Assembly: GCA_039583875.1 (NCBI GenBank)
Contig: CM077150.1
Span: 53,571,451 to 53,635,450, forward strand
Direction of reading: 5' to 3'
Origin: Platanthera guangdongensis
Lineage: Eukaryota; Streptophyta; Magnoliopsida; Asparagales; Orchidaceae
Length of the DNA: 64,000 bases
The position numbers and the translations under genes were made by a program. Positions 42,684 to 53,408 of the stretch are shown here, piece by piece. The notes beneath the pieces were generated by a model. It saw only the letters and a list, made by a program, of their open reading frames with translations, did no database searches and was not told the origin of the DNA. The first letter of the stretch is position 1, and the number at the start of each line of letters is the position of its first letter.

Positions 42684-43113
42684 TTTTTTTTATGGTCATC
42701 AGGTTGCGACGGACATGGCGGTACTGTAGAAGGGATAAAGAACTTTATATAAAAGTATAGATATAAGCATATATCTTACTACTTGAAAATAAAAGAAAAA
42801 GGGGGCAGAGAAGAAAATGATGAGAACACTCCGCATAAAAAGGTAAGTTTGGGGTTTTACGATTTGGAGTGAATGAAATTGTTATTTAAATTAGAGAGTT
42901 TGCTCAAACTAATCTAATTTAGTTTGTCATTTGTATTTGATATTGTTGGGTTCAGCGTTTTTTTATTTGGCCCGTGACACTTTACTATTTTCATAAGGGA
43001 AAAAATTAGCGCAATTTCTACAAGTTTGGGCTTTTGATATAGTTGGGTAAACGCTTGATCTTACAAGCGACCTCAGAGGAGGTCATGGGTTCGAGATCGA
43101 GGTGTATGTGTGT

Positions 43114-43144
<31 letters not shown>

Positions 43145-43304
43145 GGGGGGGCTCTTATAAACCCAAAATTCCTCTCTACCTGTGTGGGTCCGACGGATCC
43201 GGTGGCCGTAACTACCTCTGAGCCATGTTGTGTGCCATCCCTGAGCAAAGTGGGGCCCAACTCTGAGCTGGCGGGTTGTGCTGGACACTAGGGGGGATTG
43301 TTGG
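42684..43304. other. Unassigned stretch with GT/G tract and SINE-like segment
   Basis: At 43106-43128 there is a GT run and at 43128-43151 a run of 24 G. Just before them, about 43036-43099, TAGTTGGGTAAACG and GGTTCGAGATC resemble polymerase III A and B boxes spaced about 50 bases apart, as in tRNA-derived SINEs. The stretch up to 43304 has no gene. Confidence 0.35.
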
Positions 43305-44838
43305 TGTTGAATTTTTCGGATCTTAGAATGAGCAGGGGTTATCTCAATTAGAAGGTTGGATCACAACCATAGACACCATCATCAACAAAAGTCTTTATTG
43401 ATAACAACAGTCTTCTTACAAAACGAGACATACATGGCGAGACATGATTCTCCAAAATAACCAAAAGTAAAGCAGAACAAGTACAAGGCAAATCAAACCG
43501 CGCGGACTGAACAGGTAGCCGCCGGTTCTACTTCACTACGGAGTCCGCACAAACCCCCAGATCGCCAGACCGCAACCAAGCCTTGTGGACTGCTTGTTAT
43601 TCCAATGTTGAGCGCAAGCCTCCGATCTGCAAGCTGCCTAACCGCGAGTTTGCCTAGCCGCCAGACCGCACAAGCTGCTGATGCCGAACTGAACAGGCCG
43701 CCTGAAGCAGACGACTTATTGAACCGGAAAAATAGTTGTCAAAGAGAAAACCACTTGGTTGTTGTCCGCGACCTGCTGTTTACCGCATGTGGCTAACCGT
43801 AGAGTCTGCACTGTCCCTGACCGCAATCAGAGCCAAGTCCTGCCTTTCCAGCACTATCCGCACAACTGTTCATTTGCACCATTGCAATTGATGTGACGAG
43901 AGGTCCTAATTATAGGCACGATGAGGAGCGTGGTCATCGCCTTAGCCGATAGGATCACCGTCTCATCCCGCAGCAAGAACAAGTGTATCCGCAAACCGCG
44001 AACACTCTACCAGTCCGCCGCGACCTGTGCAAGAGCCAGACCACCTAAGTTTTACCAAGGCCGGACAATGACCCAGTCCGCCTTGTCGCCAAAGGCCAAC
44101 CAGGACAACAACCTGCAGACTCTGCAGCAACACCTTGTCCGCTTAACCGCAGACACAGCTCCAGTCCGCATTCTCTGAGCCCGCAGCCATGCCACCAAGA
44201 CAGATGTCAGACTCAGCGGACACAGCATCCGTCCGCATGCCTTGCGGACGCAACTCCAGTCCGCATTCCCCAAGCTCGCAACCATGGCACATGACACTGC
44301 TGCCGAGTTAGGCGGACTGAGAAGCAGTCCGCACTTAACTGCGCGATCTCCACGGACTGAGCCAAACCTGGACTTGGTTCAGAACCAACCAAGTCCACTC
44401 CACCAGCCACAAGGGCCAATCCGCACTTACTGGCGGACACTGAAACCAGTCCTCCTGCCTCGGCGAACTCCAGCACCTGTCCGCACTAACTGGCGACCTC
44501 CACGGCTTCCGCTTGCCGCTCCAGAGCTAGACCAAGGCATCTGCCAAGACGGTCTGCCGAGCACCAGTTCAGTCCGCTCCTTGCCGGACTCTGCGGATAG
44601 AGTCGTTATCCGCCCGGTTACCTTCTGGGATCCAACTGCCTGCTGAGCATAAGCCGGCCTATCATACCGCCGCCTCTATGTGCACAGTCCGCGTGACCAA
44701 CCTGCCCAGGCCGCCAAAGAACAAGCCGTCTGCTACAGCTCTACCAACCTGGCTATACGCCAATTCTGTCTGCATAGTCTGCGTGGACAGGTCGCCCAGG
44801 TTGCCTTATCACCCACTTTCAATTCACCATTTTCAACA
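43305..44838 (-). repeat. Copia F 3' LTR (relative of copia C)
   Basis: On the minus strand it starts TGTTGAAAATGG at 44838, preceded by the polypurine tract CTTCAAGGGGGAG exactly as in copia C, and ends TTCAACA at 43305. It is rich in the same GCGGACT words (here AGTCCGC on the plus strand). It is diverged from the copia C LTR, so a related but older element. Confidence 0.75.
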
Positions 44839-44932
44839 CTCCCCCTTGAAGTGAGAAGTGGTGAACAACCCCAGCAGCTCTCGTAACCTTTCACCTGCTC
44901 CCTCCGATAGCGCCATCGAGAATGAAAGTGAG
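44839..44932 (-). pseudogene. Copia F pol C-terminal stub
   Basis: Minus-strand translation LSEGAGERLRELLGLFTTSHFKGE corresponds to the last residues of copia C pol (LSKGPFERLRSLLGLVTTSHFKGE). It is cut at 44932 by the end of the SIRE-like LTR. The rest of copia F is not visible to the right, which fits the SIRE-like element extending beyond later insertions. Confidence 0.8.
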
Positions 44933-46578
44933 GGTTAGACCTTATATACTCTAGAGGGGGGGTGAATAGAGTATCTTTAGACCTTTTTGCTGTTTATAAA
45001 ATTAACAAAGTAAAGCAACTAATATTCACAGTAAGCAAAAGACCAACCTAAGATATCTTAAGCTAACACAGCCACAACAAAACTAAACTAACACTCGCAC
45101 AACAAGAACAAAAAGAAAGAGGGTAACCAGATAACACAAGAACTTTTATAGTGGTTCCCCAACCTGAGTACATCCACTATTCTACCACCTTGGTAGGAAT
45201 CCACTAGCAGGTTTTGATCAGGTGACTGCCACCAATGAGCTTTTGATCAGGTGCTCAAAAACTAACTCAAGTCTTTTGATCAGGAGACTTGCAACTAAGG
45301 AATAACTTTTGAACGGAGTTAAAGAACCCTTTGTACAGAGAAGGGGTGAGAGATTTTTAGTGTCTTCTCTTTCTCAAAACAACTGAGAAGATAAGTGAAT
45401 CTTGATGATGTCAAAGCTCCCCCTAAGATATTGACTTTGTTCAAGAAGATTAGAGCTTTGCTTCAGGGTGTAGGTCTTCTATCTTCAGCCTTGATTTGAA
45501 CAGTACAGGAACTTCTTGACTGATAGAAGTTTGTTGTACTTAAAGAATCCTGGAGTGAAGGTTGAAGAAGACTCTGGATTTAGAATGAATGTTCTTCTTC
45601 TTCTTCAGCACTGTCAAGGTGAAAACAAGATTGTTTTTTTTTTGCACAGAGAAGGATTAGAATGTTGTTGTTATTGATCTTCTCTATGTGCCTTGTATTT
45701 TATTTCTGGTCTGGATTCTCTTCTACTTGTTGAAAAGAGAGAAAATCTCTTTTATAGGATCAGTCGAATTTCTTCTTTTAATTTTTTAATTGTCTGCATT
45801 GATTGATGACAGCATGGAGAATGTAATACGGCTGGATAGAATATCTGCATTAATGGATTTCCCCAACTGTCTTATTGAAAAGCGGTAAGAAATAATCCTG
45901 ATGAATATCATAATCCATATTGCTTCTAACAGTTATATTCAGAGAATATTAAGCATTGATTATTCAGAAATTATTGCAATAGAATAAGGACAAAAGAAGG
46001 AAAAAATCCAAGTTTGGATCTACATAAAATTCGTCGAGGAAAGAACAGATTTCGTCGACCTGAGTCCAGAGTTTGTCGAGCTGAGAAATCATGTTCGTCG
46101 ACCTGATAAATGTTCTTCGTCGAGCTGAGATCCAAGTTTGTCGACCTGAGAACGGCTAACTGCTTTCTAATAAAACTTGTCAATGTTGTGCTCTAAGTTC
46201 GTCGAGCTGATAACATAACTTCGTCGACTAGAGTTCAGAGAAAGGATTCTGGACTTAATGTGTTGAGGTTGAGCTTCCAGAAATCGTCGACCTGAGCTTG
46301 AATATCGTCGAGCTCAACTTAGAGAATTTACTCTGAGTTCGTCGAGCGGAGCACGACTTTCGTCGAGCTGAGTTCGACGAACGTCTAACTCACTTGTCCG
46401 AACTTGATTTTCTTCTAAGTCACGAGTCTTCTGCTGTCTTTTGTTGTTTGTTCCATGTGTGGTTGTTTCTAAGGACTTAGCCTAAACTCTAAGACACAAA
46501 GACATGACCCTGGCTATACAAGGTGGTTCAAACATCATAATTAGTGAACCTAGACCAAATCTAACTAGGGATCCAACA
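44933..46578 (-). repeat. SIRE-like 3' LTR (minus, 1646 bp)
   Basis: Minus strand starts TGTTGGATCCCTAG at 46578 and ends CTTTCA at 44933. It contains ACCCCCCCTCTAGAGTATA near its end, as in the plus-strand element. An array of TCGTCGA-CTGAG units occupies about 46025-46385. Confidence 0.85.
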
Positions 46579-46592
46579 ATCTCCCCATATTT
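46579..46592 (-). other. SIRE-like polypurine tract (minus)
   Basis: Minus strand AATATGGGGAGAT immediately before the LTR, matching AATAGGGGGAGAT in the plus-strand element. Confidence 0.8.
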
Positions 46593-46755
46593 GGGTGAGG
46601 TCACTAATACAAACACAAATAAAAACAATCACAAAGCAGAAAAATATATCTGGCAGGAAAATTGAAAATATGCAGCAGATATATATACAGAGTAGCTTTG
46701 TGATAGGATATGAATAAACATTTTTAAGACATACAGGAAGTTTAAACAGTTTAAC

Positions 46756-47984
46756 TCATTTCTTCTTCTTTGACTTCTTTTGCTTATCCTTCTCGGCTCT
46801 ATCACCATGCTGAGTGAATTTGATTTCCCTGTTTGGATCAGTTGTTTGACTCTTTGTCATGTTAATATCAGCAGCTCCAATAATATTTAGAGATGTATCC
46901 CTTGGCACAACAGCTTCTGCATGTAATTTCATATAATCATCTACATTAAAGAATTTATTATCTTTTGCAAACATGTTTAATTTCTCTTTCCTGTACTTGG
47001 ACATTGTTGAGTATTGTGAGACATCCTTTCCTTCAGCTTTTGCCTTGTTTATCATAGATAGTCCAACCAGTTCTTGAAACCTGGTCATTCTAGCTGTGGT
47101 AGCTGTTTCAGGATCCTCAAAAGGAACAGGAGGAGATTCAGGTCTTTTTGGACTGTCAGCTTTTTGAGTTCATGAGCTTGTTGTAGATGTTGTTGTTGAT
47201 GTTGATGTTGATGATGTTGCTTGCCTGAGGAGTACCTATGTTGGCTGCTTCCAGAATGAGAAGAGGATCTACCATGCTTTCTCTGATAAGTTTTAAATTG
47301 GGTAGACCTCTAAGAATAAGTGCCTGAAGCACCAGCAGCAGGTGGGGGAGGAGGAGGATCTTTCCTGTATCTTTGAGGAGGAGGAGAATATCTCCTACTT
47401 TTCTTTCAATCTTTCTGCTGATTCTTGGACAACCACATCCAAGATGGCATGCCCTTGTAAGGAGTAATATTTTGAAGAATGTAATAAGGGGTATCATGAG
47501 TTGGTTTTGGTTTTGGAGCAGCTGCTGGAGGTGCTTTCCTTTTCTTAGAGATTTTCTTTTTGGACCTTGGCTCGCCATCAGAAGAATCATCTTCATGATC
47601 TTCATCATCAGAAGATCCCTGAGGATTATCATATAAGGTATTAATTTTTTTTAAGGCTTCTGCAGATATCAACAATTTTTCATCCTGAGGAGGAGCAGGA
47701 GGAAGAGCTGGAGCTGGAGCTGGAGAACTATATACATCAGTGCTTTCAACAACTGATTTACTTTCTTCTTCAATATCTGTCATGATCAACTCATCTAGAT
47801 CAGTCATGTGACTATCATCCATAATGAATTTTGGAGGAGAGATGGCTCTGGGAGGGGATGAAACAATGAAAGAATCAGCTCTTGGTGGAGATGGAATAAC
47901 AAGAGCCTTTGTATTAGCAAAACTAGCCTTGAGTTGCATGGAAACTTTGGGGCTTATTTGGGAAGTATAAGGAACTATAGCCAT
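46756..47984 (-). pseudogene. SIRE-like third ORF, short and frameshifted copy
   Basis: ATG at 47984 gives MAIVPYTSQISPKVS. The copy lacks the N-terminal domain and long linkers of 7633-10734 but keeps the conserved core: ALKKINTLYDN, an acidic stretch, a basic KKKISKKRK stretch, then TPYYILQNITPY and MWLSKNQQ. A stop falls at about 47406 and the frame shifts through the middle part. The C-terminal domain is open again from 47088: MTRFQELVGLSMINKAKA, STMSKYRKEKLNMFAK, KFFNVDDYMKLHAEAVVP, DPNREIKF, ending in a lysine run. It matches the C-terminal domain of the long copy position by position. Confidence 0.8.
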
Positions 47985-48049
47985 GGATGAATTTATGTTG
48001 TTGTAAATAGAGAGAAGCAAACACATATTGCGTGATTTTTTATCAACAC

Positions 48050-48245
48050 ATGCCGAGTTCTTATCGATGCAACACTAGTCGACACAAGTCGGTAAAGTAC
48101 ATATCAACGCAAGCATCATGTCTGCATTGACGCAGGTCGATACACGGTGGTCTCGACGCATGCTTATCAATGCATGTATTGAGATCTTATCGATGCAAGT
48201 TGATGCATGCAGGGAGAAGTCGACACATATTGACGCAACTCAGAA
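48050..48245 (-). promoter_or_regulatory. Motif array upstream of minus-strand third ORF
   Basis: About eight variants of TCGAYGCA(A/T)G and TCGACACA, with ATCGATGCAA and CTCGACGCATGC among them, at irregular spacing directly upstream of the third ORF. The position corresponds to the CGTCGA array at 7224-7500. A regulatory role is inferred from the parallel position only. Confidence 0.35.
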
Positions 48246-48413
48246 TTTTTGGATTAAAAGTGGCAAAAAAGAGAGTTCAAATGAACTGTATCAAAGGTAT
48301 TTAACAAATTCAAAATGTTTACTGTGGGATTTATAATGTAATCACCAACAGTGTTTACTTCATCTATGACTTTCTCATCCAAATCCATATCAGATTCAAT
48401 AAAATTATAAAAG
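48246..48413 (-). other. Unassigned coding-like stretch beside copia A
   Basis: The minus strand reads without stop through FIESDMDLDEKVIDEVNTVG and DYIINPTVNILNLLN to a TAA near 48255. I cannot match it to a SIRE domain; it may be lineage-specific SIRE sequence or older target DNA. Confidence 0.3.
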
Positions 48414-48849
48414 TAGCAAACACGCAGCTAACAAGAAGCTAACAAATAGGCAGAAATTTGAATAATTGAAAGTTTTATTATCCAAAAAGATATCATTTAC
48501 AAAGGTATGACCTCCCTTATATAGAATGGAGGAGATAAGAGAGAGTACAAACAAACAATGTGAAACTAAAAATGTACAGGGCTGAGCAGTTAGAAATTAA
48601 AGAGACCGCACAGGCTGCGCGGTTAAACATATGGGCTAACTGCTCGGCAACTCCAGCAGGAAGAGAACACGCCGCAATAGGAGACCACTAGACCGCCCGG
48701 TCTCCAAGCTTCTGAGAGAGACCGCCAGACCGCTCGGACTATAAACAGCAACAGTCTGAATACGAACCTGCTGGAAAGGAACCGCTAGACTGCGCGGTCA
48801 ACAACCCGCCAGACTAGACCGCAAGGCCGCCCGGTCTAATACTTCAACA
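48414..48849 (-). repeat. Copia A 3' LTR (diverged)
   Basis: Minus strand starts TGTTGAAGTATTAGACCGGG at 48849, preceded by a GAGGGGGAG polypurine tract (48850-48858). The far end is inferred by alignment to the copia B LTR; its terminal TGTTAG has decayed to ATTATA, so 48414 is approximate. Confidence 0.75.
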
Positions 48850-49967
48850 CTCCCCCTCAAGCTGGAGCATAGATATCAATCATTCACAGCTTGTCACAAA
48901 TGTGAAAGAAGGAAGTAGAGACCGGTTTTGTGAAGATATCCACCAATTCTTTGTCGGAGGTGACAAACGGAGTACAAATCTGTTTCTTCAAAACCTCTTC
49001 CCGAATGAAGTGGCAATCGACTTCTATATGCTTTGTTCTCTCATGGAAGACCGGATTTTTGGATATATATATATAGCAGCCTTGTTGTTACAGAACATAG
49101 GAAGAGGATAGTCATAGACCTCTCCTATGTTAAGCATGACAGCCCGCAACCACTTTAACTCACACGTGGTTGACGCCATACTCTAGTATTCGGCTTCTGC
49201 ACTGGATCTAGAGACAACAGACTGTTTCTTGCTCTTCCAACTCACAAGATTTCCTGCAATAAAAGTACAAAAACATGATGTGGATTTACGATCGCCTTTA
49301 TCATCCGCATATCTTGAATCTGAGTAGGCTTCAACCCTCAGATGACCATTCCTCTGAAAGATTAGCACTTTGCCCGATGCTGCTTTGACATACTCTAAAA
49401 TCTTCAAGGCAGACTGAAGATGGCACTCCCTGTGAGCTTGCATAAACTGACTAACCTTGCCTACAACATAGGAGATGTCGGGTATGGTCACCGTGATATA
49501 GATGAGTTTGCCCCCAAACATCTGTACCTCGTGACATCAGATAGAAGATGCGAGTCATCTGTCCATGTTTTGTCTTCTCCAATAGCCATGGGAAACCGGG
49601 TCGGTTTGGCACCTGTCAATCCTACATCTTGTAGAAGATCAAGAGCATACTTCCGTTGGGAGAGAACCAACGAGTCAAGCTTCCGAGAGATTTCTATCCC
49701 CAAAAAGTATTTCGAGGAGCCCATATCCTTCGTGAGCAGGTGTTGATAGAGGTGTTTCTTCATCAAGTCCACCCCAGCTTGGTCATCGCTAGTAAGAAGA
49801 ATATCATCCACATACACTGCCAAAACCACCATTCCCGAGGCACTTTTGCGAATAAATAAGGAGTGATCGGCCGAACTCCTTGCAAAGCCGATGGTAGACA
49901 CAATGCCACTGAACTTATCGAACCACGCCCGAGGGCTCTGCTTTAGTCCATAAATGGCCTTCTTCAA
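48850..49967 (-). pseudogene. Copia A RT C-terminal part and RNase H
   Basis: Downwards from 49967: KKAIYGLKQSPRAWF, YVDDILLTSDD (catalytic), KDMGSSKYFLGIEIS, then a frameshift near 49500 and GKLIYITVTIPDISY. RNase H follows with EAYSDSRYADD, RKSTS and SRSSAEAEY, and then a TAG stop at about 49183 where copy B has an arginine codon. The C-terminal part to 48862 is also degraded. Left edge of copia B is at 49968. Confidence 0.88.
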
Positions 49968-50350
49968 TGTTAGAAAGTAGAGAACAAGAAGCGAAAAGTA
50001 GAGAGCAAGAGAACAAACTTTTGAATAATTGAAATTTTATTATCCAAAAAAGAGATCATTTACAAAGGTATGACCTCCCTTATATAGAATGGAGGAGATA
50101 AGAAAGAGAGTATACAAACAATGTGGGACTAAACATTTACAGTACTGAGCGGCTAGAATAATGGAGACCGCATAGGCCGCGCGGTTAGACAGGTGGGCTA
50201 ACCGCTCGGCAACTCCAGCAGGATAGAACAAACCGCAGAGGTAGACCGACAGACCGCCCGGTCTACAAACCGCTGGATCAGACCGCTAAGCCGCTCGGTC
50301 AACAAACCGCTGGATCAGACCGCCAAGCCGCCCGGTCTAATACTTCAACA
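49968..50350 (-). repeat. Copia B 3' LTR
   Basis: 383 bp, minus strand TGTTGAAG to CTAACA. Contains the 37-bp direct repeat seen in copia H, a TATA-like CTATATAAGGG (around 50085) and AATAAAATTTC (around 50035). Confidence 0.95.
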
Positions 50351-50359
50351 CTCCCCCTC
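50351..50359 (-). other. Copia B polypurine tract
   Basis: Minus strand GAGGGGGAG between the pol stop codon and the LTR; it overlaps the stop TGA at 50360-50358. Confidence 0.9.
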
Positions 50360-53300
50360 AAGCTGGAGCATAGATATCAATCATGCCCAGCTTGTCACAA
50401 ATGCGGAAGAAGGAAGTAGAAACCGGCTTGGTGAAGATATCTGCCAACTCCTTGTCAGAGGTGACAAAAGGAGTACAAATCTGATTCTTCAAAATCTCCT
50501 CCCGAATGAAGTGACAGTCAACCTCTATATGCTTCGTTCTCTCATGGAAGACCGGATTTCTGGATATGTGTATAGCGGCCTTGTTGTCACAGAACATAGG
50601 GAGAGGACAATCATATACCTCGCCCAGGTCAAGCATGAGAGCCCGCAACCACTTTAACTCACACGTAGTTGACGCCATACTCCGGTATTCTGCTTCGGCA
50701 CTGGATCTGGAAACAACAGACTGTTTCTTGCTCTTCCAACTCACGAGATTACCTCCAACAAAGGTACAAAAACCTGACGTGGATTTACGATCGCCTTTGT
50801 CATCCGCGTAACTTGAGTCTGAGTAGGCCTCAACCCGCAGATGGCCATTTTTCTGGAAGAGTAACCCTCTGCCCGGTGCTGCTTTGATATACTCTAAAAT
50901 CTTCAGGGCGGACTGAAGATGACACTCCCTGGGAGCTTGCATAAACTGACTGACCTTTCCTACAGCATAGGCGATGTCGGGTCTAGTCACCGTGAGATAG
51001 ATGAGTTTCCCTACCAAACGTCTGTACCGTGTGACATCAGATAGAGGAGGCGATTCATCCGTCCACGTTTTGTCTTCTCCAACAGCCATGGGAAGATGAG
51101 CTGGTTTGGCACCTGTCAAGCCTGCTTCTTGAAGAAGATCAAGGGCATACTTCCGTTGAGAGAGAACCAAGGAGTCAGGTTTCCGAGAGATTTCTATCCC
51201 CAAAAAGTATTTTGGGGAGCCCATATCCTTCGTGACCAAGTGCTGACGGAGGTGCTTCTTCGTCAAGTCCACCCCATCTCGGTCATCACCAGTAAGGAGA
51301 ATATCATCCACATATACGGCCAAAACCACCAGTCCCGAGGCCGTTTTGCGAATGAATAAGGAGTGATCGGCCGAACTCCTTTGAAAGCCGATGGTTGCCA
51401 CAATACCACTGAATTTTTCGAACCATGCCCGAGGGCTCTGCTTTAGGCCATAAATGGCCTTCTTCAAATGACAGACACGTGTCTCCCCCTGAGCAACATA
51501 CCCAGGAGGTTGCTCCATATAGACGTCCTCCTGAAGATCGCCATAGAGAAAGGCATTCTTCACATCAAGCTGGGAAATATCCCAAGCCCGGTTAACAGCC
51601 ACAGAAAAGAGAACCCGGATGGTGCTGAGGCGAGCAACCGGAGAGAAGGTATCAAAGTAATCAACGCCATAAGTCTGAGTAAAGCCCTTGGCCACCAGCC
51701 GGGCTTTGTAGCGATCCACAGTGCCGTCGGGGCGAAACTTCACAACAAAGACCCAGCGACAGCCAACCACATCAGTGCCCACGGGAGGAGGAACCAGGGT
51801 CCAGGTACCCCGTTCAGTAAGAGTAGTCATCTCCTCATCCATGGCAGACTTCCAATGAGGGAGAGCGAGAGCCTCTTGGTAGGTACGAGGAGTAGAAGTA
51901 GCAGAGATAGCCAAGGCAAAACACCTGCGAGAAGGAGAAAGCTGATCATAAGAAACAACAGCCGTGAGCGGGTGTTGAGTACACGCCCGCACCCCTTTGC
52001 GAAGGGCAATGGGAACATCCAGATCATCGAGAGCGTCGGCGACGGGAGCGTCAGCGACCGAAGCGTCCGTGGCGGAGAAGGCTGGCTCGGGACCAGAGAG
52101 AGACGGCAGCGGAGAGGAGGGTGGAGGGGTGGGTGGGGAGACGGACTGGGAAGGAGTGGGTGGAGGAGGAGACGAAGGTGGGAAAACGTCGAGAGGTGTG
52201 GAAGGAACGGAGATATCAGAAGGAAGAGAAGGAAGAGAAGAGGAAGGAGAGAAATAGGAAGCATTTTCGAAAAAAGTCACATCTGCGGAGACAAACTGCT
52301 TGCGGAGAAGGGGGTCAAAGCAGCAATAGCCTTTTTGAGCGGTAGAGTACCCCAAAAAGACACATTTGGTGGAACGGGGGGAAAGCGTGTCGCGGGTAGC
52401 GGAGGGAGCGTGAACAAAGGCCGTACAGCCAAAGACACGGAGAGGAAGAGGAAAAGGTTCCTGGTGGGGGTAGAGAAGAGAGAAGGGAGTCCGGCCGTGG
52501 AGGACCGTGGAGGGAATGCGATTGATAAGATAGCAAGCGAGGAGCACAGCGTAGCCCCAGTAGGAGCGAGGGACGTACATCTGCGCCATGAGAGTACGCG
52601 CAACATCAAGCAGGTGACGGTTTTTACGCTCCGCCACCTCATTCTGTTGGGAGGTGTAAACACAAGTCGTTTGATGAATGAGACCGTGTTGGTGAAAGAA
52701 CGCGGAGAACTCATGAGACAGATATTCCTTGGCATTATCAGAACGTAAGACTTTAATAGAGATAGCAAATTGAGTCTTAATCATAAAGTAAAAAGATTGC
52801 CAAACAGAAAACAGTTCAGAGCGATCCTTTAAGAGATACACCCAGGTACATCGAGTAAAATCATCGATAAAAGTGACAAAATAGGAACTGCCCCGACCAA
52901 CTATGAGGGTAGGAGCAGGACCCCATACATCAGAATGAATAAGATCAAAAATGCGAGAGGAGCCACGGCCTTGCTTCGGCGGGAAGGAGGAGCGATGATG
53001 TTTGCCAAGCTGACACGCATCACAGTTGAGCGGAGAACTGGTGGGAGGTAAGTGGGGCAGAAGCTGACGAATAAGCCGAGGAGGAGGATGTCCAAGACGA
53101 AGATGCCACTGAAGGAGATCGGTGGAGGAGGAGTAGGCAGAAAGAGCGGAAACATCGTCGAGGAAGTAGAGGCCGCCGCTCTCAGTCCCAGTAGCAATCG
53201 TCTGCTGGGTCCTCGGGTCCTGAAAAGAACAAGTAGTGGGAGTGAATAAAACGGAGCACTGAAGTTGCCGGCATAAAGTAGTAACAGATAACAAGTTGCA

Positions 53301-53408
53301 CGGGAACTTCGGGACATAGAGGGTATCCTCCAAGCAAAGCGATGGAGTGAGTTGAACCATGCCCGTCCCATGAACCGGAGACGGGGAACCATCCGCCACA
53401 CGAACTGG
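50358..53408 (-). CDS. Copia B pol: protease end, integrase, RT, RNase H
   Basis: Open from the frameshift at about 53408 to TGA at 50358-50360; the first ATG in frame is at 53399. Order: protease remainder (VADGSPSPVHGTGMVQL, LYVPKFPCNLLSV); integrase zinc finger HLRLGHPPPRL and CDACQLGKHH; core HSDVWGPA, RSDNAKEY and SQQNEVAERKNR, with D, D and E present but the usual glycine of QQNGVAER changed to glutamate; GYSTAQKGYCCFDP. Then RT ([66 protein letters not shown]). RNase H has EAYSDSSYADD, RKSTSG, SRSSAEAEYRSMA, CDNKAAIHISRNP, RTKHIEVDCHFIREE and DIFTKPV. All catalytic motifs are present. Confidence 0.93.
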   Translation of the reverse strand, partial: PVRVADGSPSPVHGTGMVQLTPSLCLEDTLYVPKFPCNLLSVTTLCRQLQCSVLFTPTTCSFQDPRTQQTIATGTESGGLYFLDDVSALSAYSSSTDLLQWHLRLGHPPPRLIRQLLPHLPPTSSPLNCDACQLGKHHRSSFPPKQGRGSSRIFDLIHSDVWGPAPTLIVGRGSSYFVTFIDDFTRCTWVYLLKDRSELFSVWQSFYFMIKTQFAISIKVLRSDNAKEYLSHEFSAFFHQHGLIHQTTCVYTSQQNEVAERKNRHLLDVARTLMAQMYVPRSYWGYAVLLACYLINRIPSTVLHGRTPFSLLYPHQEPFPLPLRVFGCTAFVHAPSATRDTLSPRSTKCVFLGYSTAQKGYCCFDPLLRKQFVSADVTFFENASYFSPSSSLPSLPSDISVPSTPLDVFPPSSPPPPTPSQSVSPPTPPPSSPLPSLSGPEPAFSATDASVADAPVADALDDLDVPIALRKGVRACTQHPLTAVVSYDQLSPSRRCFALAISATSTPRTYQEALALPHWKSAMDEEMTTLTERGTWTLVPPPVGTDVVGCRWVFVVKFRPDGTVDRYKARLVAKGFTQTYGVDYFDTFSPVARLSTIRVLFSVAVNRAWDISQLDVKNAFLYGDLQEDVYMEQPPGYVAQGETRVCHLKKAIYGLKQSPRAWFEKFSGIVATIGFQRSSADHSLFIRKTASGLVVLAVYVDDILLTGDDRDGVDLTKKHLRQHLVTKDMGSPKYFLGIEISRKPDSLVLSQRKYALDLLQEAGLTGAKPAHLPMAVGEDKTWTDESPPLSDVTRYRRLVGKLIYLTVTRPDIAYAVGKVSQFMQAPRECHLQSALKILEYIKAAPGRGLLFQKNGHLRVEAYSDSSYADDKGDRKSTSGFCTFVGGNLVSWKSKKQSVVSRSSAEAEYRSMASTTCELKWLRALMLDLGEVYDCPLPMFCDNKAAIHISRNPVFHERTKHIEVDCHFIREEILKNQICTPFVTSDKELADIFTKPVSTSFFRICDKLGMIDIYAPA

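Larger units (their letters stand above)
44933..48413 (-). mobile_element. Second SIRE-like copia element (minus), 3' part
   Basis: On the minus strand: a spacer, a shortened third ORF, a polypurine tract and a 1.65-kb LTR with the same termini as the LTR at 10899-12412. Copia A is inserted to its right at about 48414, so pol and the 5' LTR are presumably beyond the window. The two SIRE-like elements are clearly related but diverged. Confidence 0.8.

Noticed and set aside
43036..43099. A tRNA gene
   Set aside because: Box-like words are present but the cloverleaf arms do not pair; at best a tRNA-derived SINE.
51468..52748. 426-codon plus-strand open frame opposite copia B
   Set aside because: It is antisense to integrase and RT of copia B, is low in motif content, and copia pol explains the strand.
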